This document shows, one piece after another, positions 23,720-32,889 of a stretch of 37,967 nt of DNA; the stretch's first letter is position 1, and each line of letters begins with the position of its first letter. Under the pieces are notes generated by a model. It worked only from the letters and a program-made list of their open reading frames with translations. It had not been told where the DNA came from and did no database searches. Origin of the DNA: JAAFIP01 sp031367325 (GTDB lineage: Bacteria; Pseudomonadota; Gammaproteobacteria; Burkholderiales; Burkholderiaceae_C); assembly GCA_031367325.1 (NCBI GenBank), contig JANLPQ010000102.1, forward strand, positions 1 through 37,967. The letters are read 5' to 3'. The position numbers and the translations under genes are program-made.

Positions 23720-24573
23720 AGTGCGTGCATCTCCACGGTCATGCTGGCTGCGTACGACTGGCCGGGTTGCAGCAGTTGCACGCCCAGTGCGCTGGCGTGG
23801 GATTGGTTCATGGCGTTATTGACATGGCTGACGGGTTCGATAGCGATCGAGTCACGCGCTAGTGTGGTGTACACCACTAGGCGTTTAAGTGCAGAGGTAA
23901 TGCGTACGTCCATGCATTCGTCACGCAGATGCACGGTGCCAGCCCAGTCGTCGTAGCAGTGATCTACGTCTAGCGTGGTGCCACTGCAGCGCTGCCCACC
24001 ACTGGCCGAAAACGTGGTGGGCAGCTTGGCTGCGTCCATCTCCCAGCGGCCTGCGGCGTCAAAGCTAAGCTGGCTTTGGCTGCGTTTAACAAAGTACGGG
24101 TGCCACCCCAAGCCTGCGGGCACCACGTGGGTGCTGCGGTTGGTCATGCCGATGGTCATCTCTAGCGTATGGTCGGTTAGTTTAAAAGTTTGCCATGCGT
24201 CGAAAGCGAAAGGCCAGTCGCCCTGCGTGGCAGCATCTGCCGTGTGGGTAAAAGTGAGGTGCGCAAAATCTGCCTTTACCTTATGCACTGCCCACGCACC
24301 GAGCCAGCCCACGCCGTGGATAGCATGCGGCTCGGGCGCAAAGTTAGGGTTAAGCGGGTAGGTAACGCCTTGCCATTGCAAACGTGCGTTGGCAATACGG
24401 TTGGAATACGGCACAAAAGGGTAGCTGGCGCTTTGCTTCACGCCAGCCAACGTGCCGGGCGCGACCGAGCGCATGATTTCTAAGTCACCCAGCCACAAGC
24501 CTTCAATGCTGCCGCCGATGTCGGGGCGCAGCGCCAGTTTGGCTGCGCCGTGGTGCAAAACAAGAGACGTCAT
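23716..24573 (-). CDS. Aldose 1-epimerase family protein
   Basis: 285 aa of the galactose-mutarotase-like fold. Diagnostic segments are FVPYSNRIANARLQWQG, HAIHGVGWLGAW with the catalytic His, and THVVPAGLGWHPYF with the second conserved His. It interconverts the alpha and beta anomers of a free aldose, preparing it for oxidation. It is first in the leftward pair with the lactonase. The sugar cannot be told from sequence. Confidence 0.92.
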   Translation of the reverse strand: MTSLVLHHGAAKLALRPDIGGSIEGLWLGDLEIMRSVAPGTLAGVKQSASYPFVPYSNRIANARLQWQGVTYPLNPNFAPEPHAIHGVGWLGAWAVHKVKADFAHLTFTHTADAATQGDWPFAFDAWQTFKLTDHTLEMTIGMTNRSTHVVPAGLGWHPYFVKRSQSQLSFDAAGRWEMDAAKLPTTFSASGGQRCSGTTLDVDHCYDDWAGTVHLRDECMDVRITSALKRLVVYTTLARDSIAIEPVSHVNNAMNQSHASALGVQLLQPGQSYAASMTVEMHAL

Positions 24574-24719
24574 CGCTGTCTAAGCTTGGTGTGGGCAGAG
24601 TGAAGAGGATGACCGGATTTTACGTGCAAGCAGCCTAGCGCATCGTCGTACTCCGTATGGAACTTGAATGTCTGTAGTTGCACGGTGCGTTGTTGAGCTC
24701 CCCTATTTTTATAAGAAAA

Positions 24720-24770
24720 CTATCGCTTTAGCACGTAAATGCTGCTCAAGCAGCTATTAAATTCATAGTA
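24720..24770 (-). repeat. Dispersed ATAGCTGC repeat, copy E (inverted)
   Basis: Read on the minus strand it gives TACTATGAATTTAATAGCTG, then CTTGAGCAGC and ATTTACGTGC. It is opposed to copy D and lies upstream of the epimerase start. The 245-bp gap 24574–24818 shows nothing else recognisable. Confidence 0.85.
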
Positions 24771-24818
24771 TAGGTGTGCGCGTATACTTGGCGCAACGAG
24801 CCAGCATTTAAAGTGACT

Positions 24819-25931
24819 TTACTTGCGCACCCCGCTCAGAACCACCTCCACCCTGCGGTTAGGCAGCAAGCATTCTTGCAGTTCGGCGTTTGAGCGGAAT
24901 TTGGTTTTGGTACAGGCTTCTATTTGTGTGGTGTCCGCCTTGAACTCAGTGCTGATCAGATTGGCTGGTACGCCCGTGCTAACCATATAGCTTTTGACAG
25001 TGTTAACGCGGTCTTGCGATAGCTTGACGTTGTAGTTACTGTCGCCCGTGCTGTTTAAGCGGTCAGCGTGGCCAATCAATTGAATGCTGTTCGCGGTGAC
25101 TGCGCCGCCCTTGACTTGCGCTATCAAGCTGTCTAGCTGATCTTTGGTATACGGACGCACATTGGCCATGTCGCGTTTATCAAAGTTAAACAATACATTA
25201 GTCGCCGTGTTGACTGGTGCCGCTGCAGCTGGGGCTGCCCGTACGGCAGTGGGCGCTGCAGCCACAGGTGCGGGCGCAGGTATGCACGCCTCTGCGGCTT
25301 TTTGTGCATCGCCGATCAGGTCTTCTGCAATTTGTATGTAGGGTTTGGCATGGCGCCATTGCTGCTGGTTAAATTCATTGCCAGCGTGCACTAGCTCTAC
25401 CTCGGCGCAGGCTGTTTTTTGTTCTGCACAACGCCAGCCCGGGCTGCCTTTAAGCTTGGCTGCTGCGTCCCACAGGTCTTGACGCAGCTTGGTTGCGTCG
25501 TTCACCAGCGGGGTTTGCAGCGCAGGGTTGCTGGCGCCTGCAACTTCACCACCTTTACCAAGGTAGTCGGTAATCTTGAAAGACTCTTCATACGCCAAGC
25601 GCGGAAAGTTGCTGCGGTCGTTACGTGTGTACTCGTGCAAACTCACATCTAACCAGCACTGCGCTTTTGCCAGGCTGTGGCTGGCTACGCGGTGCTTGCC
25701 CGTGTCGTTCAATGACTTAATGCGGCCTTGTTGAGTTTCGTAGTTAGCGTAATCGCTTTGGATAGCCTGGTCGGTGATGGACTGCTTACCTGCTGCTATG
25801 GTGCTGCTATTGGATTGCTGGCCTGCATTAGTAGCGCAGCCTGCCAACACCAATGCGGACAAGGCAAGGGCTACCGCTGGAAATGCACCCGTGTAGTTGA
25901 TGGTGCGGGCGGCTGAGGTATGTAGTTTCAT
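24819..25931 (-). CDS. OmpA-family lipoprotein
   Basis: 370 aa. The lipoprotein signal ends in LVLAGC (Cys32). The middle region (about 60–215) is unlike known domains but has four Cys (AQCWL, WRCAEQKTAC and EACIPAP) that could form disulfides. After an Ala/Pro linker, the C-terminal OmpA-like peptidoglycan-binding domain (about 245–370) has NVLFNFDKRDMANVRPYTKD, IQLIGHADRLNSTGDSNYN, LSQDRVNTVKSYM and LPNRRVEVVL. It should anchor an outer-membrane assembly to the cell wall. It is the last gene of the leftward three-gene surface operon, 71 bp after the barrel gene. An extra Cys pair (IEACTKTKF, LQECLLP) lies inside the OmpA domain. Confidence 0.92.
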   Translation of the reverse strand: MKLHTSAARTINYTGAFPAVALALSALVLAGCATNAGQQSNSSTIAAGKQSITDQAIQSDYANYETQQGRIKSLNDTGKHRVASHSLAKAQCWLDVSLHEYTRNDRSNFPRLAYEESFKITDYLGKGGEVAGASNPALQTPLVNDATKLRQDLWDAAAKLKGSPGWRCAEQKTACAEVELVHAGNEFNQQQWRHAKPYIQIAEDLIGDAQKAAEACIPAPAPVAAAPTAVRAAPAAAAPVNTATNVLFNFDKRDMANVRPYTKDQLDSLIAQVKGGAVTANSIQLIGHADRLNSTGDSNYNVKLSQDRVNTVKSYMVSTGVPANLISTEFKADTTQIEACTKTKFRSNAELQECLLPNRRVEVVLSGVRK

Positions 25932-26002
25932 AAGAGCCTCTGGAGAAATAATGTGTTGGCAGTAAATGGGGGTCGGTACGGGAGAGTTAAATCTGCGGGC
26001 AG

Positions 26003-29000
26003 TTAACGATTGAGTGCGCGATTAACGTCGGTGTCTTTGCCTTGGAACAAAGAGCCGTCAAACTTAAAGCGCAGCCTCAAGTACACGCCTTTATTGGTGT
26101 AGTCTGAGCCAGTCAATTCTGCGTCGCTAAAGCCAACCCAGTTCACACCGGCAGACAACCACAGGTTTTGACGCAGCAAATAGCCCACCTCGACACCTTG
26201 CGCCCACTGCTTTGACGAGCCTTGTGGGCTGTACATATAGCTGGTCATCAGGCCGATGTCCCAGTTTTCGGTAATGTCGTAGGTCGCGCGCCCGCCCACT
26301 AGCCAGGCGGTGTAGCCCTGCTGGCCAGCGGGTAGGGTTTTATCAGAGGTGTTTTTGAATGCAAACCGACCACTCAGCCACCAAGGGCGACTGGGGTGGT
26401 AGTCGCCATGCAAGCTGATGATGTGCGTGCGATAGTTGTCCGCATTCTCAGCGGTTTTATCCTTGACTGTCTTGTACTCGTAGCGTGCCAATGCGTTCCA
26501 GCGGTTGTGGTCCACTGGCCGCCATGCCGCGCCGATCTGGAAGCGGTCTTCTAGTTTGGTGCCACCGTCGTGGTTGTTTTGCCGGAGCAAATAGTTGCGT
26601 GCCAGCATGGTCCAATCACGGTCTATTTTGCGCGCTACGCTTACGGTGCTCAGGTACTGGTCTTGCGTGTCGTTTGTGGTGGTTGTCTTGTCGTCAAACA
26701 CACGGCGAAACTCCAGGCGACCACTGAACTTCCACAGCGGATTGACACTGTAGTCCACACCACCGTTGATAGCAAAAGCTTGGCGCGATGTGCCGTTGAA
26801 TATCTTTAAAAACTCTGCGCCGCCGGTGTAGACGATACCTTCTGCGTAGTTCCAGCTATTGCGCACACCACTGGCCAACTGCATGTCGCGTGCCAGCGCT
26901 GTATCGCTACTGGCAGCATCACGCATTCTGAACTCGCTGTACACAGTAGGGCCCGAGGCAAACGTATTGTCAACGCCTGCTACAAAACTGTTACTGCGGT
27001 CATTGGCGTTAAGTGATGCCGCCGAAGTCAGACCTGTACGGGTTTCTAAACGCGCATACAACCTACTGCGCTCGTTGATCTGGTAGGCGGTGCCCAAAGC
27101 CAATCGGCGTTGATTTTCGGTCCCGGCTTCTACTTCTCCATTAACAGACCAGCGGTCGGTAGCGCGGTAATTTGCACCTAGCCGCAAACTGGTAGCGCTA
27201 ACGCTGTTAGGGTTCAACCCTGCTTTTGCAACGCTGTTACCAAACCCTCCGCCCAGTATGGATGTACCCGTAGTGGGGTTAAGTGCATCTACACCCAGGC
27301 CGTAGAAGCCGCCGCCAATTCCGCTATTACTGGCAATAGATGATGTGCCTGCATAGCCTGCATCTTCTTTGGTCTGACGCACTGAGCCGTCCAATGTCAA
27401 GCGGTCTGTGAGGTTCCACGTTAGCCCCAAGGCCAATGCATCACGCTTGGGGCTATTGACTGCAGCAGCATCTTCGTTACGTTGACCAGATCCATAAATG
27501 GACAATGCTTCGCTCAACTTATACCGTGCAGCCAAGCCTAATTCTTCTTTGCCTTCACTGACGCTAGCCGCTGGGTTATAAAAACTGCGCTCTGCACGCA
27601 TGAACCAACCACGCGCGTCCCAGTTGCCTTCGTTGTAGTTGCCTTCTAGGCGCACTGCATTTCCGCTCTGGTTGTTGCGCACTTCGCCAGCTGCACCCGA
27701 AGGTGTCAGCGTGGTCAAACCGCCTGTGGTGTACGCTGTCGATGCAGAGTTGGCCACTTCCAGCACGATGGAGCCTGCAGTGCCTACCCGTACAGATGCG
27801 TTGACGCTGCCCAACCGGTAGGGTGACAATGGGTTCTTGTCCTGCACAAAACTGCCGCCTATTTCAAAGCGCTCCCCCAATTTGACTTGCCCATCCACAC
27901 CGTAAGCCAGGAATTTATCGCCGCCTTGCTCTACTTCGTAAGTAATACGAATACTTAAAGGGTCGCCATTGCTGTCAATACTGGAGACAGGGCTTTTGAA
28001 AAGAATACGGCCCGAGAATGGTTCAAACGTATAGTCAACAAAACGCTGCATGAGTTGTACCGCTTTGACCACGCCCAGCGTATTTTTGTCGCGCGTAATA
28101 ATCTCTACTTTTTCTGAGTTTTCTACGGCTTGTTTGCTCGACACGCTGAACGGACCTGAGGTGCCGTTGCCTTGGTATTCTTCTACCAGCTGCTTTTGAT
28201 TTTCGTCAAACAAGAAGCCGTTGACAAAATAGTTAGGCTGCTCAAGATGCCCACGGAATCCTGTAGCTGACCGGTTGTACGCACCTAGGTTTCGGCTCTT
28301 GACACCGGCTACGGCACCACCGCCTGTAATTTGGCTGAAACCATCCCCTGTAGAAAAATCGCCGTACAAAGCATAGCTTTTGCCAGAATCTAACCGCACA
28401 TACAGACGGTCACGGCTGCGCGCATCAAACCCATTGATGGATGAGTCGCCATACACTGGGTAGAAGCGATTAGGATCGACATCGCGCAACAAGCGGGCAT
28501 TGGTTTCTTTGTCTGAATCAAACGCTGCAGTCAACAACATACTGCCACTGACTTTTCCTTTGAGGAAAAAGGCAGTGCGTACACCAGAGCTGCCTTTGCC
28601 GTTATTGAACTCTTGTGTCCAGCGCCGCAGCTCACGCTCAAAGCCGTCATCAATACGCACAGGTACGATGTTGGCGCTAGCGTTTTTCTTCCAGCCGATA
28701 ATGCCTTCGATCAAGCCCGCGGCCACCATGTCGCGCAATTCTGGCAAATAAGAAATAGTGCCGTTGGCTACTGCGCTGCCTGCCGTAATACGCATCTTCA
28801 CATCGGTGGGCTCTACAGGTGCCAGCAGCTTGAAGTTGCCAACACCGTTAACCACCTTTAGCTGTACGCCAGGGGTTACTTTGTCCACGTCCAAACGGCC
28901 GGGGCCAAGCTCGTCGGTTTTAGCGCCGGGTATCAATACACGGCCTGCGCTGTGCTCAATGGTCACCAGCGCCTCTCCTTTGAGCGGCGAGCCATCCTTA

Positions 29001-29353
29001 TCAAACAGGCGCACAGTAACTTCGTTGGTACTTTGCCCATCAGCAGGCAGATCGTTTTTTTCGACCTCTACGGCAACGCGTGCCACCTGCGCATTGGCAC
29101 TGTAGTCAATACCCGATACGCTGCCTCGCAACACGGACGGTGGCGAGGTTTGCTGAGACGGCAACGGTGCAGGAAACAGTGGCTGGAAAGCAGGTTGCGC
29201 CCAAACATGGGTCGACAGCGCAGCGCAGATCACAGCGCAAGCTGTTGCTATGGGCGAGGCCATACACTGGTGCAGACGAATGTGCTTTGAATACTTGGGC
29301 TGAGCGGTCATAGGTGATGCCGATGGTGCAAAGGAGTTGAATGCTTGTGTCAT
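26003..29353 (-). CDS. Large outer-membrane protein: Big-1-like domain plus beta-barrel
   Basis: 1116 aa. AAGGAGGA 4 bases before the ATG fixes the start at 29353 and overlaps the stop of the preceding gene. The N-terminus is an unusually long export signal: about 30 polar residues before the hydrophobic core ASPIATACAVICAALS, with cleavage near VWAQP. Residues about 85–215 resemble an invasin/Big-1 Ig-like domain (VAVEVEKNDLPADGQSTNEV, TVRLFDKDGSPL). From about 250 to the end, alternating amphipathic strands with repeated aromatic and Asn/Arg content indicate a large outer-membrane beta-barrel, ending LRLRFKFDGSLF with a short polar tail. It is the middle gene of the DUF11–barrel–OmpA operon. 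It may export or anchor the DUF11 protein, but no such activity is shown. Confidence 0.82.
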   Translation of the reverse strand: MTQAFNSFAPSASPMTAQPKYSKHIRLHQCMASPIATACAVICAALSTHVWAQPAFQPLFPAPLPSQQTSPPSVLRGSVSGIDYSANAQVARVAVEVEKNDLPADGQSTNEVTVRLFDKDGSPLKGEALVTIEHSAGRVLIPGAKTDELGPGRLDVDKVTPGVQLKVVNGVGNFKLLAPVEPTDVKMRITAGSAVANGTISYLPELRDMVAAGLIEGIIGWKKNASANIVPVRIDDGFERELRRWTQEFNNGKGSSGVRTAFFLKGKVSGSMLLTAAFDSDKETNARLLRDVDPNRFYPVYGDSSINGFDARSRDRLYVRLDSGKSYALYGDFSTGDGFSQITGGGAVAGVKSRNLGAYNRSATGFRGHLEQPNYFVNGFLFDENQKQLVEEYQGNGTSGPFSVSSKQAVENSEKVEIITRDKNTLGVVKAVQLMQRFVDYTFEPFSGRILFKSPVSSIDSNGDPLSIRITYEVEQGGDKFLAYGVDGQVKLGERFEIGGSFVQDKNPLSPYRLGSVNASVRVGTAGSIVLEVANSASTAYTTGGLTTLTPSGAAGEVRNNQSGNAVRLEGNYNEGNWDARGWFMRAERSFYNPAASVSEGKEELGLAARYKLSEALSIYGSGQRNEDAAAVNSPKRDALALGLTWNLTDRLTLDGSVRQTKEDAGYAGTSSIASNSGIGGGFYGLGVDALNPTTGTSILGGGFGNSVAKAGLNPNSVSATSLRLGANYRATDRWSVNGEVEAGTENQRRLALGTAYQINERSRLYARLETRTGLTSAASLNANDRSNSFVAGVDNTFASGPTVYSEFRMRDAASSDTALARDMQLASGVRNSWNYAEGIVYTGGAEFLKIFNGTSRQAFAINGGVDYSVNPLWKFSGRLEFRRVFDDKTTTTNDTQDQYLSTVSVARKIDRDWTMLARNYLLRQNNHDGGTKLEDRFQIGAAWRPVDHNRWNALARYEYKTVKDKTAENADNYRTHIISLHGDYHPSRPWWLSGRFAFKNTSDKTLPAGQQGYTAWLVGGRATYDITENWDIGLMTSYMYSPQGSSKQWAQGVEVGYLLRQNLWLSAGVNWVGFSDAELTGSDYTNKGVYLRLRFKFDGSLFQGKDTDVNRALNR

Positions 29354-29364
29354 GTCAGTCCTCC

Positions 29365-32300
29365 TTATTTGGCGTCGCGCACATTTGCGCCTTGCGTGTT
29401 ACTGGAAGCGCCGGGTATTTTGGGCACCGACGTGTTTTGCTCGGGTGCTGACTCGCTACCCCCGTTCTTGGGGCGCGGCACTACCAGCGGCTGGTTGGCT
29501 CCATCAGTGCCCTGCTGTGGATACTGCGGTGATTTACCCTCAAACTTCAGCGCCGGCTGGCCTGTCTTCTCGGTCTCAGTTGAACGCACCTCACCCTGTG
29601 TGCGTCGGGCCTTGACTTGTTCAAGGGTGGTGTTGGAGCATGATCCTTCAGCAAAGTCGGCCCGAATAATCTGTCCGCTCTTCACATCCAGGAAGATGCT
29701 GTTGCCATCGCCCAAGTTGCGGTTGCTGGTGGTGGTCATGCGTGATCCGCGTGGCATGGTCAGCATATCGACACTGATAACGTGAGACTTGGGCGAAATA
29801 CCGCAGTAGCTGTACTTGCCTTCGCTGTCGGTCACAAAATAGGTGCCGTCTTCCATATACAGGCGCACGCCCGGCACACCTAATTCTTCGGCATCTTGAA
29901 TGTGGTTGTTATTGCAATCTACAAATACTTTGCCTGCAACGCAGCCTTCGCTGGTAAACACGCCAGGTTCTACAACTACTTTGGCGCGTGCTTCGTTAGA
30001 AGTCACCGTACCAAATTTAGCTTGCACGCGGTTAATACCGTCGCCTTGCATGGAACCCACACCCAATCGCACACGGTAGGTGTAGACAAGCTCTGCATTG
30101 ACCGGTATGGACACGAGCGTGGTGTAAACCAAAGTTGCGCCTACGCCACCGGCTGGATCAGCGACCGGTACAAACGATGCCGCTCCGGGGTTGGTCGTCA
30201 TGGATGTGCCCAAAATATACTTAAAGCCTGCTGGCAAATTGTCAGTAATATTTACACCGCTAGGCACCACCGTTTGACCGATGTTACGGAGCTTCACGGT
30301 GTACAGCACGGTATCCCCGATCTCACCGGAGGCCTTATTGACCACTTTGCTGATACCTAGCTTTGGCTGCACTCCAAGGTCGAGTGGGATGTGGTTGTTA
30401 ACCACATTTGCACTCGTACCTGGTATCAACACAAAAGACACGTAATAGGTTGTCGGGTCGTTGCTTCCTAATCGCGGAGCCTGTGCATTCGGCACCACTG
30501 GGTTTGTGCCACCTGCAGGGCCTGCCGATGGGAATGCTCCGGCTTGCGCTTGGATACTGGTTGACAGCGTGTAAGAGGGGGGCGGTGTGACGCTTATTCC
30601 GTAGGTGCCCGCTGGTGCCCCTGGTAACAACAGGAATTGATAAATACCCGAAGGCCCAGTAGTTTGACTCACGTTGGCTGCCCCGCCCACCAAATGGACG
30701 GCAGGGTTAAAGCCCGCAGGTCCATTAAATGTTACCACTGCCCCTGCAACTGGCAAGCGGGTGGCTGAGTCATACACCACACCAGAAGGATCTAGCGGCA
30801 GGTTTTGCAGCGTGGTTTCACCACCGCCTGGCACCTTGACGCCGATGATCCGGTCTAAAGTGCTTGGCACTGTGCCGTCGTTGCTAGTGCCCGACATAGA
30901 CTTAGGTGTGCCGAGTATGGCTACGCCTGCTTCATTAAAAAAGATTATTTCGTAGGTTGGCCCGCCTGCGTCACTGGATGGCAAGTTTGGAATACTGTAG
31001 AGCCCATTGGCATCGGTTGTCGGTCTCGTTGCCGGGTTAGTCACCTCTGTTCTTACGCCAGAAGCGTTGGTTGTAAATACACCCACACGCAAACCGGGTA
31101 CGCGCGGCTCGTTAGCGTCCAACAGGCCATTACCGTTCGCATCTATCCAAGCCGTGCCAGAGATAGTTCCTTTTGCTGGGCTGACCACGACGGTGGCGGT
31201 GGCCGTGTCGCACACCGTTTGGTTGGGTGCCAGCAGGCACAGCTGGTAGTTAAAGGTGTAGGTGCCCGGGCTGGTGCTGGGGGCTACGGTGATTTGGCCG
31301 GTGGTGGTGTTAAAGCTGACGCTGCCTGCGCTGGGCGCGGGGCTGGTCAGGGTGGCCTGTGGGATGCTGGCGTTTTGTGTGGGGCCGGGGGTGATGACGG
31401 CAGACACGGTGGTGCCGTTGAGGTTGACGGTGTCGTTGGCTGTGACGGGTGCGGTGGTGGTGCCGCTGGCCGGTACGCCGGGGTAGCTGTCGTTGACCGC
31501 GTCAGTCACCAGCGCTGGGCTGACGACCAGGGTGTCGGTCATCGGGGCGCAGTTGGGTGGTATGTTCTTGTCACACAACGTGTAGCTAAAAGTGTAGGTG
31601 CCCGGCGGTGTGCTGGGGGTCACTGTGATGGCACCGGTGGTGGTGTTCAACGTCACGCCCGTGGGCAACACGCCTGGCGTGATGGTGGCGTTGCCACCTG
31701 CGCCCAGTGTGGCGGGCGCGCCGTTGACGCTGTCGTTAGCGGCGACGTTGGCAATCGCTGTGGTGGTCACGCCGGCTGGCGCTGTGCCTTGCTCGGTGGT
31801 GGGCACGATATTGGGGGCGAATACCACGCTGTCTGCGCCTGTGTTGTTGGTCGTGATGGTGTCGTTGACTGCGCCTGTGGTGGCCGTGACGTTGACGGTG
31901 CCATTGGGCTGGGTAAAGCTGATGGCCGCCGTAACGATAGTGTTGGGCGCTACGCTGGCTGGCACGTTGGGGAAGGTGACGATGCCATCGCCAGGGTTGT
32001 ATACGCCTGTGCCTAGCACTGGGCTGACTACGTTGACACCGGCCAAGCCGGGGGTTAGTTGGAGGGTAAACGTTGGGCTAACAGCTGGATTACCGCTGGT
32101 GTTGGCAAAGCTGACGGTGCCGTTGACAGTTGAGCCCAATGTCGCCGTCGCCTGGGGAATATCAACAGCTACGCTCATGTCGGCGCAGCCTAAAGTTGTT
32201 AGTGGCACCAACACAGCCTCGTCGAAGTTGACTGGGTTATCCATTAGAACAACGTAGCTGTAAGTTTGACCCGCTGTTAAATTAACTGTGGAAGACGCAA

Positions 32301-32889
32301 AGAACCAACCTCCGGTGGTGGCGCCCCCAATATTGCTTGCAGCTACTACGCTAACTTTGGCGAGCTCCGCACCCGAAATGCCAGTGCCTTGCAATATGCT
32401 GATACTTCCGTTGCCGGTTTGACCGTCGCGGCCTGAGAAATAACCACTAAATCTATAGCTGGCAGTACCAGCTTGGCCGCAAGATGGAACATTAAACGTT
32501 TGGTAGGCTGCATTTGCGCCGCCCGCAATATCTAAGTAATAACCCACTCCACCGGGATTGGTTACGTCGCTGTTAGGTCCAGATGGGTAGTAGGAAAGAT
32601 TATCAGGTGGACCTAGATTGACTTTGACAAGATTGGGCTTTTCACCGATAGAAAATGTCCAACCCGGTAGCGTGTAGGCGTACGAAAAAAGGTTGTTGCC
32701 CAGGCTTATCTGGTCTCCTGGTTGCAGTGTTGGCAAGGTACTGAAGTCACCATTAGTTAAAATATTCGACTGCGCAAAAGATGGTAATCCCAAAGTTAAG
32801 AGGGCAAAAAGCAGAATCAATTGCCAAAACTTATAAAATTTTCGCGTCAACATGTTGATTCGTTGCTTTATGATTTTCATTGTTTCCAT
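29365..32889 (-). CDS. Giant secreted surface protein with Ig-like, SdrD B-like and DUF11 domains
   Basis: 1174 aa. A signal peptide around FWQLILLFALLTLGLPSFAQ is followed by a domain of about 200 residues containing NILTNGDFSTLP and PGWTF, similar to carbohydrate-binding or choice-of-anchor folds. Then come Ig-like repeats (about 240–580), an SdrD B-like domain with GTAWIDANGNGLLDANEPRV, a carboxypeptidase-regulatory-like region, a DUF11 domain with LGISKVVNKASGEIGDTVLY, and a final Cys-containing SdrD-like domain with GKVFVDCNNNHIQDAEELGV. No LPXTG or C-terminal barrel is present. ATGs at 32889, 32880 and 32850 are possible starts; 32880 has the better ribosome site (GGAA). It is first in the three-gene leftward operon, 11 bp before the barrel gene. 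Probably a cell-surface or matrix structural protein. Confidence 0.85.
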   Translation of the reverse strand: METMKIIKQRINMLTRKFYKFWQLILLFALLTLGLPSFAQSNILTNGDFSTLPTLQPGDQISLGNNLFSYAYTLPGWTFSIGEKPNLVKVNLGPPDNLSYYPSGPNSDVTNPGGVGYYLDIAGGANAAYQTFNVPSCGQAGTASYRFSGYFSGRDGQTGNGSISILQGTGISGAELAKVSVVAASNIGGATTGGWFFASSTVNLTAGQTYSYVVLMDNPVNFDEAVLVPLTTLGCADMSVAVDIPQATATLGSTVNGTVSFANTSGNPAVSPTFTLQLTPGLAGVNVVSPVLGTGVYNPGDGIVTFPNVPASVAPNTIVTAAISFTQPNGTVNVTATTGAVNDTITTNNTGADSVVFAPNIVPTTEQGTAPAGVTTTAIANVAANDSVNGAPATLGAGGNATITPGVLPTGVTLNTTTGAITVTPSTPPGTYTFSYTLCDKNIPPNCAPMTDTLVVSPALVTDAVNDSYPGVPASGTTTAPVTANDTVNLNGTTVSAVITPGPTQNASIPQATLTSPAPSAGSVSFNTTTGQITVAPSTSPGTYTFNYQLCLLAPNQTVCDTATATVVVSPAKGTISGTAWIDANGNGLLDANEPRVPGLRVGVFTTNASGVRTEVTNPATRPTTDANGLYSIPNLPSSDAGGPTYEIIFFNEAGVAILGTPKSMSGTSNDGTVPSTLDRIIGVKVPGGGETTLQNLPLDPSGVVYDSATRLPVAGAVVTFNGPAGFNPAVHLVGGAANVSQTTGPSGIYQFLLLPGAPAGTYGISVTPPPSYTLSTSIQAQAGAFPSAGPAGGTNPVVPNAQAPRLGSNDPTTYYVSFVLIPGTSANVVNNHIPLDLGVQPKLGISKVVNKASGEIGDTVLYTVKLRNIGQTVVPSGVNITDNLPAGFKYILGTSMTTNPGAASFVPVADPAGGVGATLVYTTLVSIPVNAELVYTYRVRLGVGSMQGDGINRVQAKFGTVTSNEARAKVVVEPGVFTSEGCVAGKVFVDCNNNHIQDAEELGVPGVRLYMEDGTYFVTDSEGKYSYCGISPKSHVISVDMLTMPRGSRMTTTSNRNLGDGNSIFLDVKSGQIIRADFAEGSCSNTTLEQVKARRTQGEVRSTETEKTGQPALKFEGKSPQYPQQGTDGANQPLVVPRPKNGGSESAPEQNTSVPKIPGASSNTQGANVRDAK
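31200..31900 (-). repeat. Tandem Ig-like repeat units inside the DUF11 gene
   Basis: Two units about 336 bp apart are similar at DNA level (GTGTAGGTGCCCGG at 31256 and again at 31592, with closely matching sequence after each). In protein they correspond to FNTTTGQITVAPSTSPGTYT and LNTTTGAITVTPSTPPGTYT. The plus strand here is G/T-rich and nearly free of stops, unlike the rest of the gene. Confidence 0.75.

Noticed and set aside
22664..24770. Composite transposon around the lactonase/epimerase pair
   Set aside because: The flanking repeats are only about 50–70 bp, encode no transposase, and also occur alone elsewhere. Repeat-driven rearrangement is the stronger reading.
31219..32016. 265-codon plus-strand open frame
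   Set aside because: It lies antisense to the DUF11 gene. Its low-complexity Gly/Val-rich product reflects the C-rich coding strand and repeats, and it has no start signal or recognisable domain.
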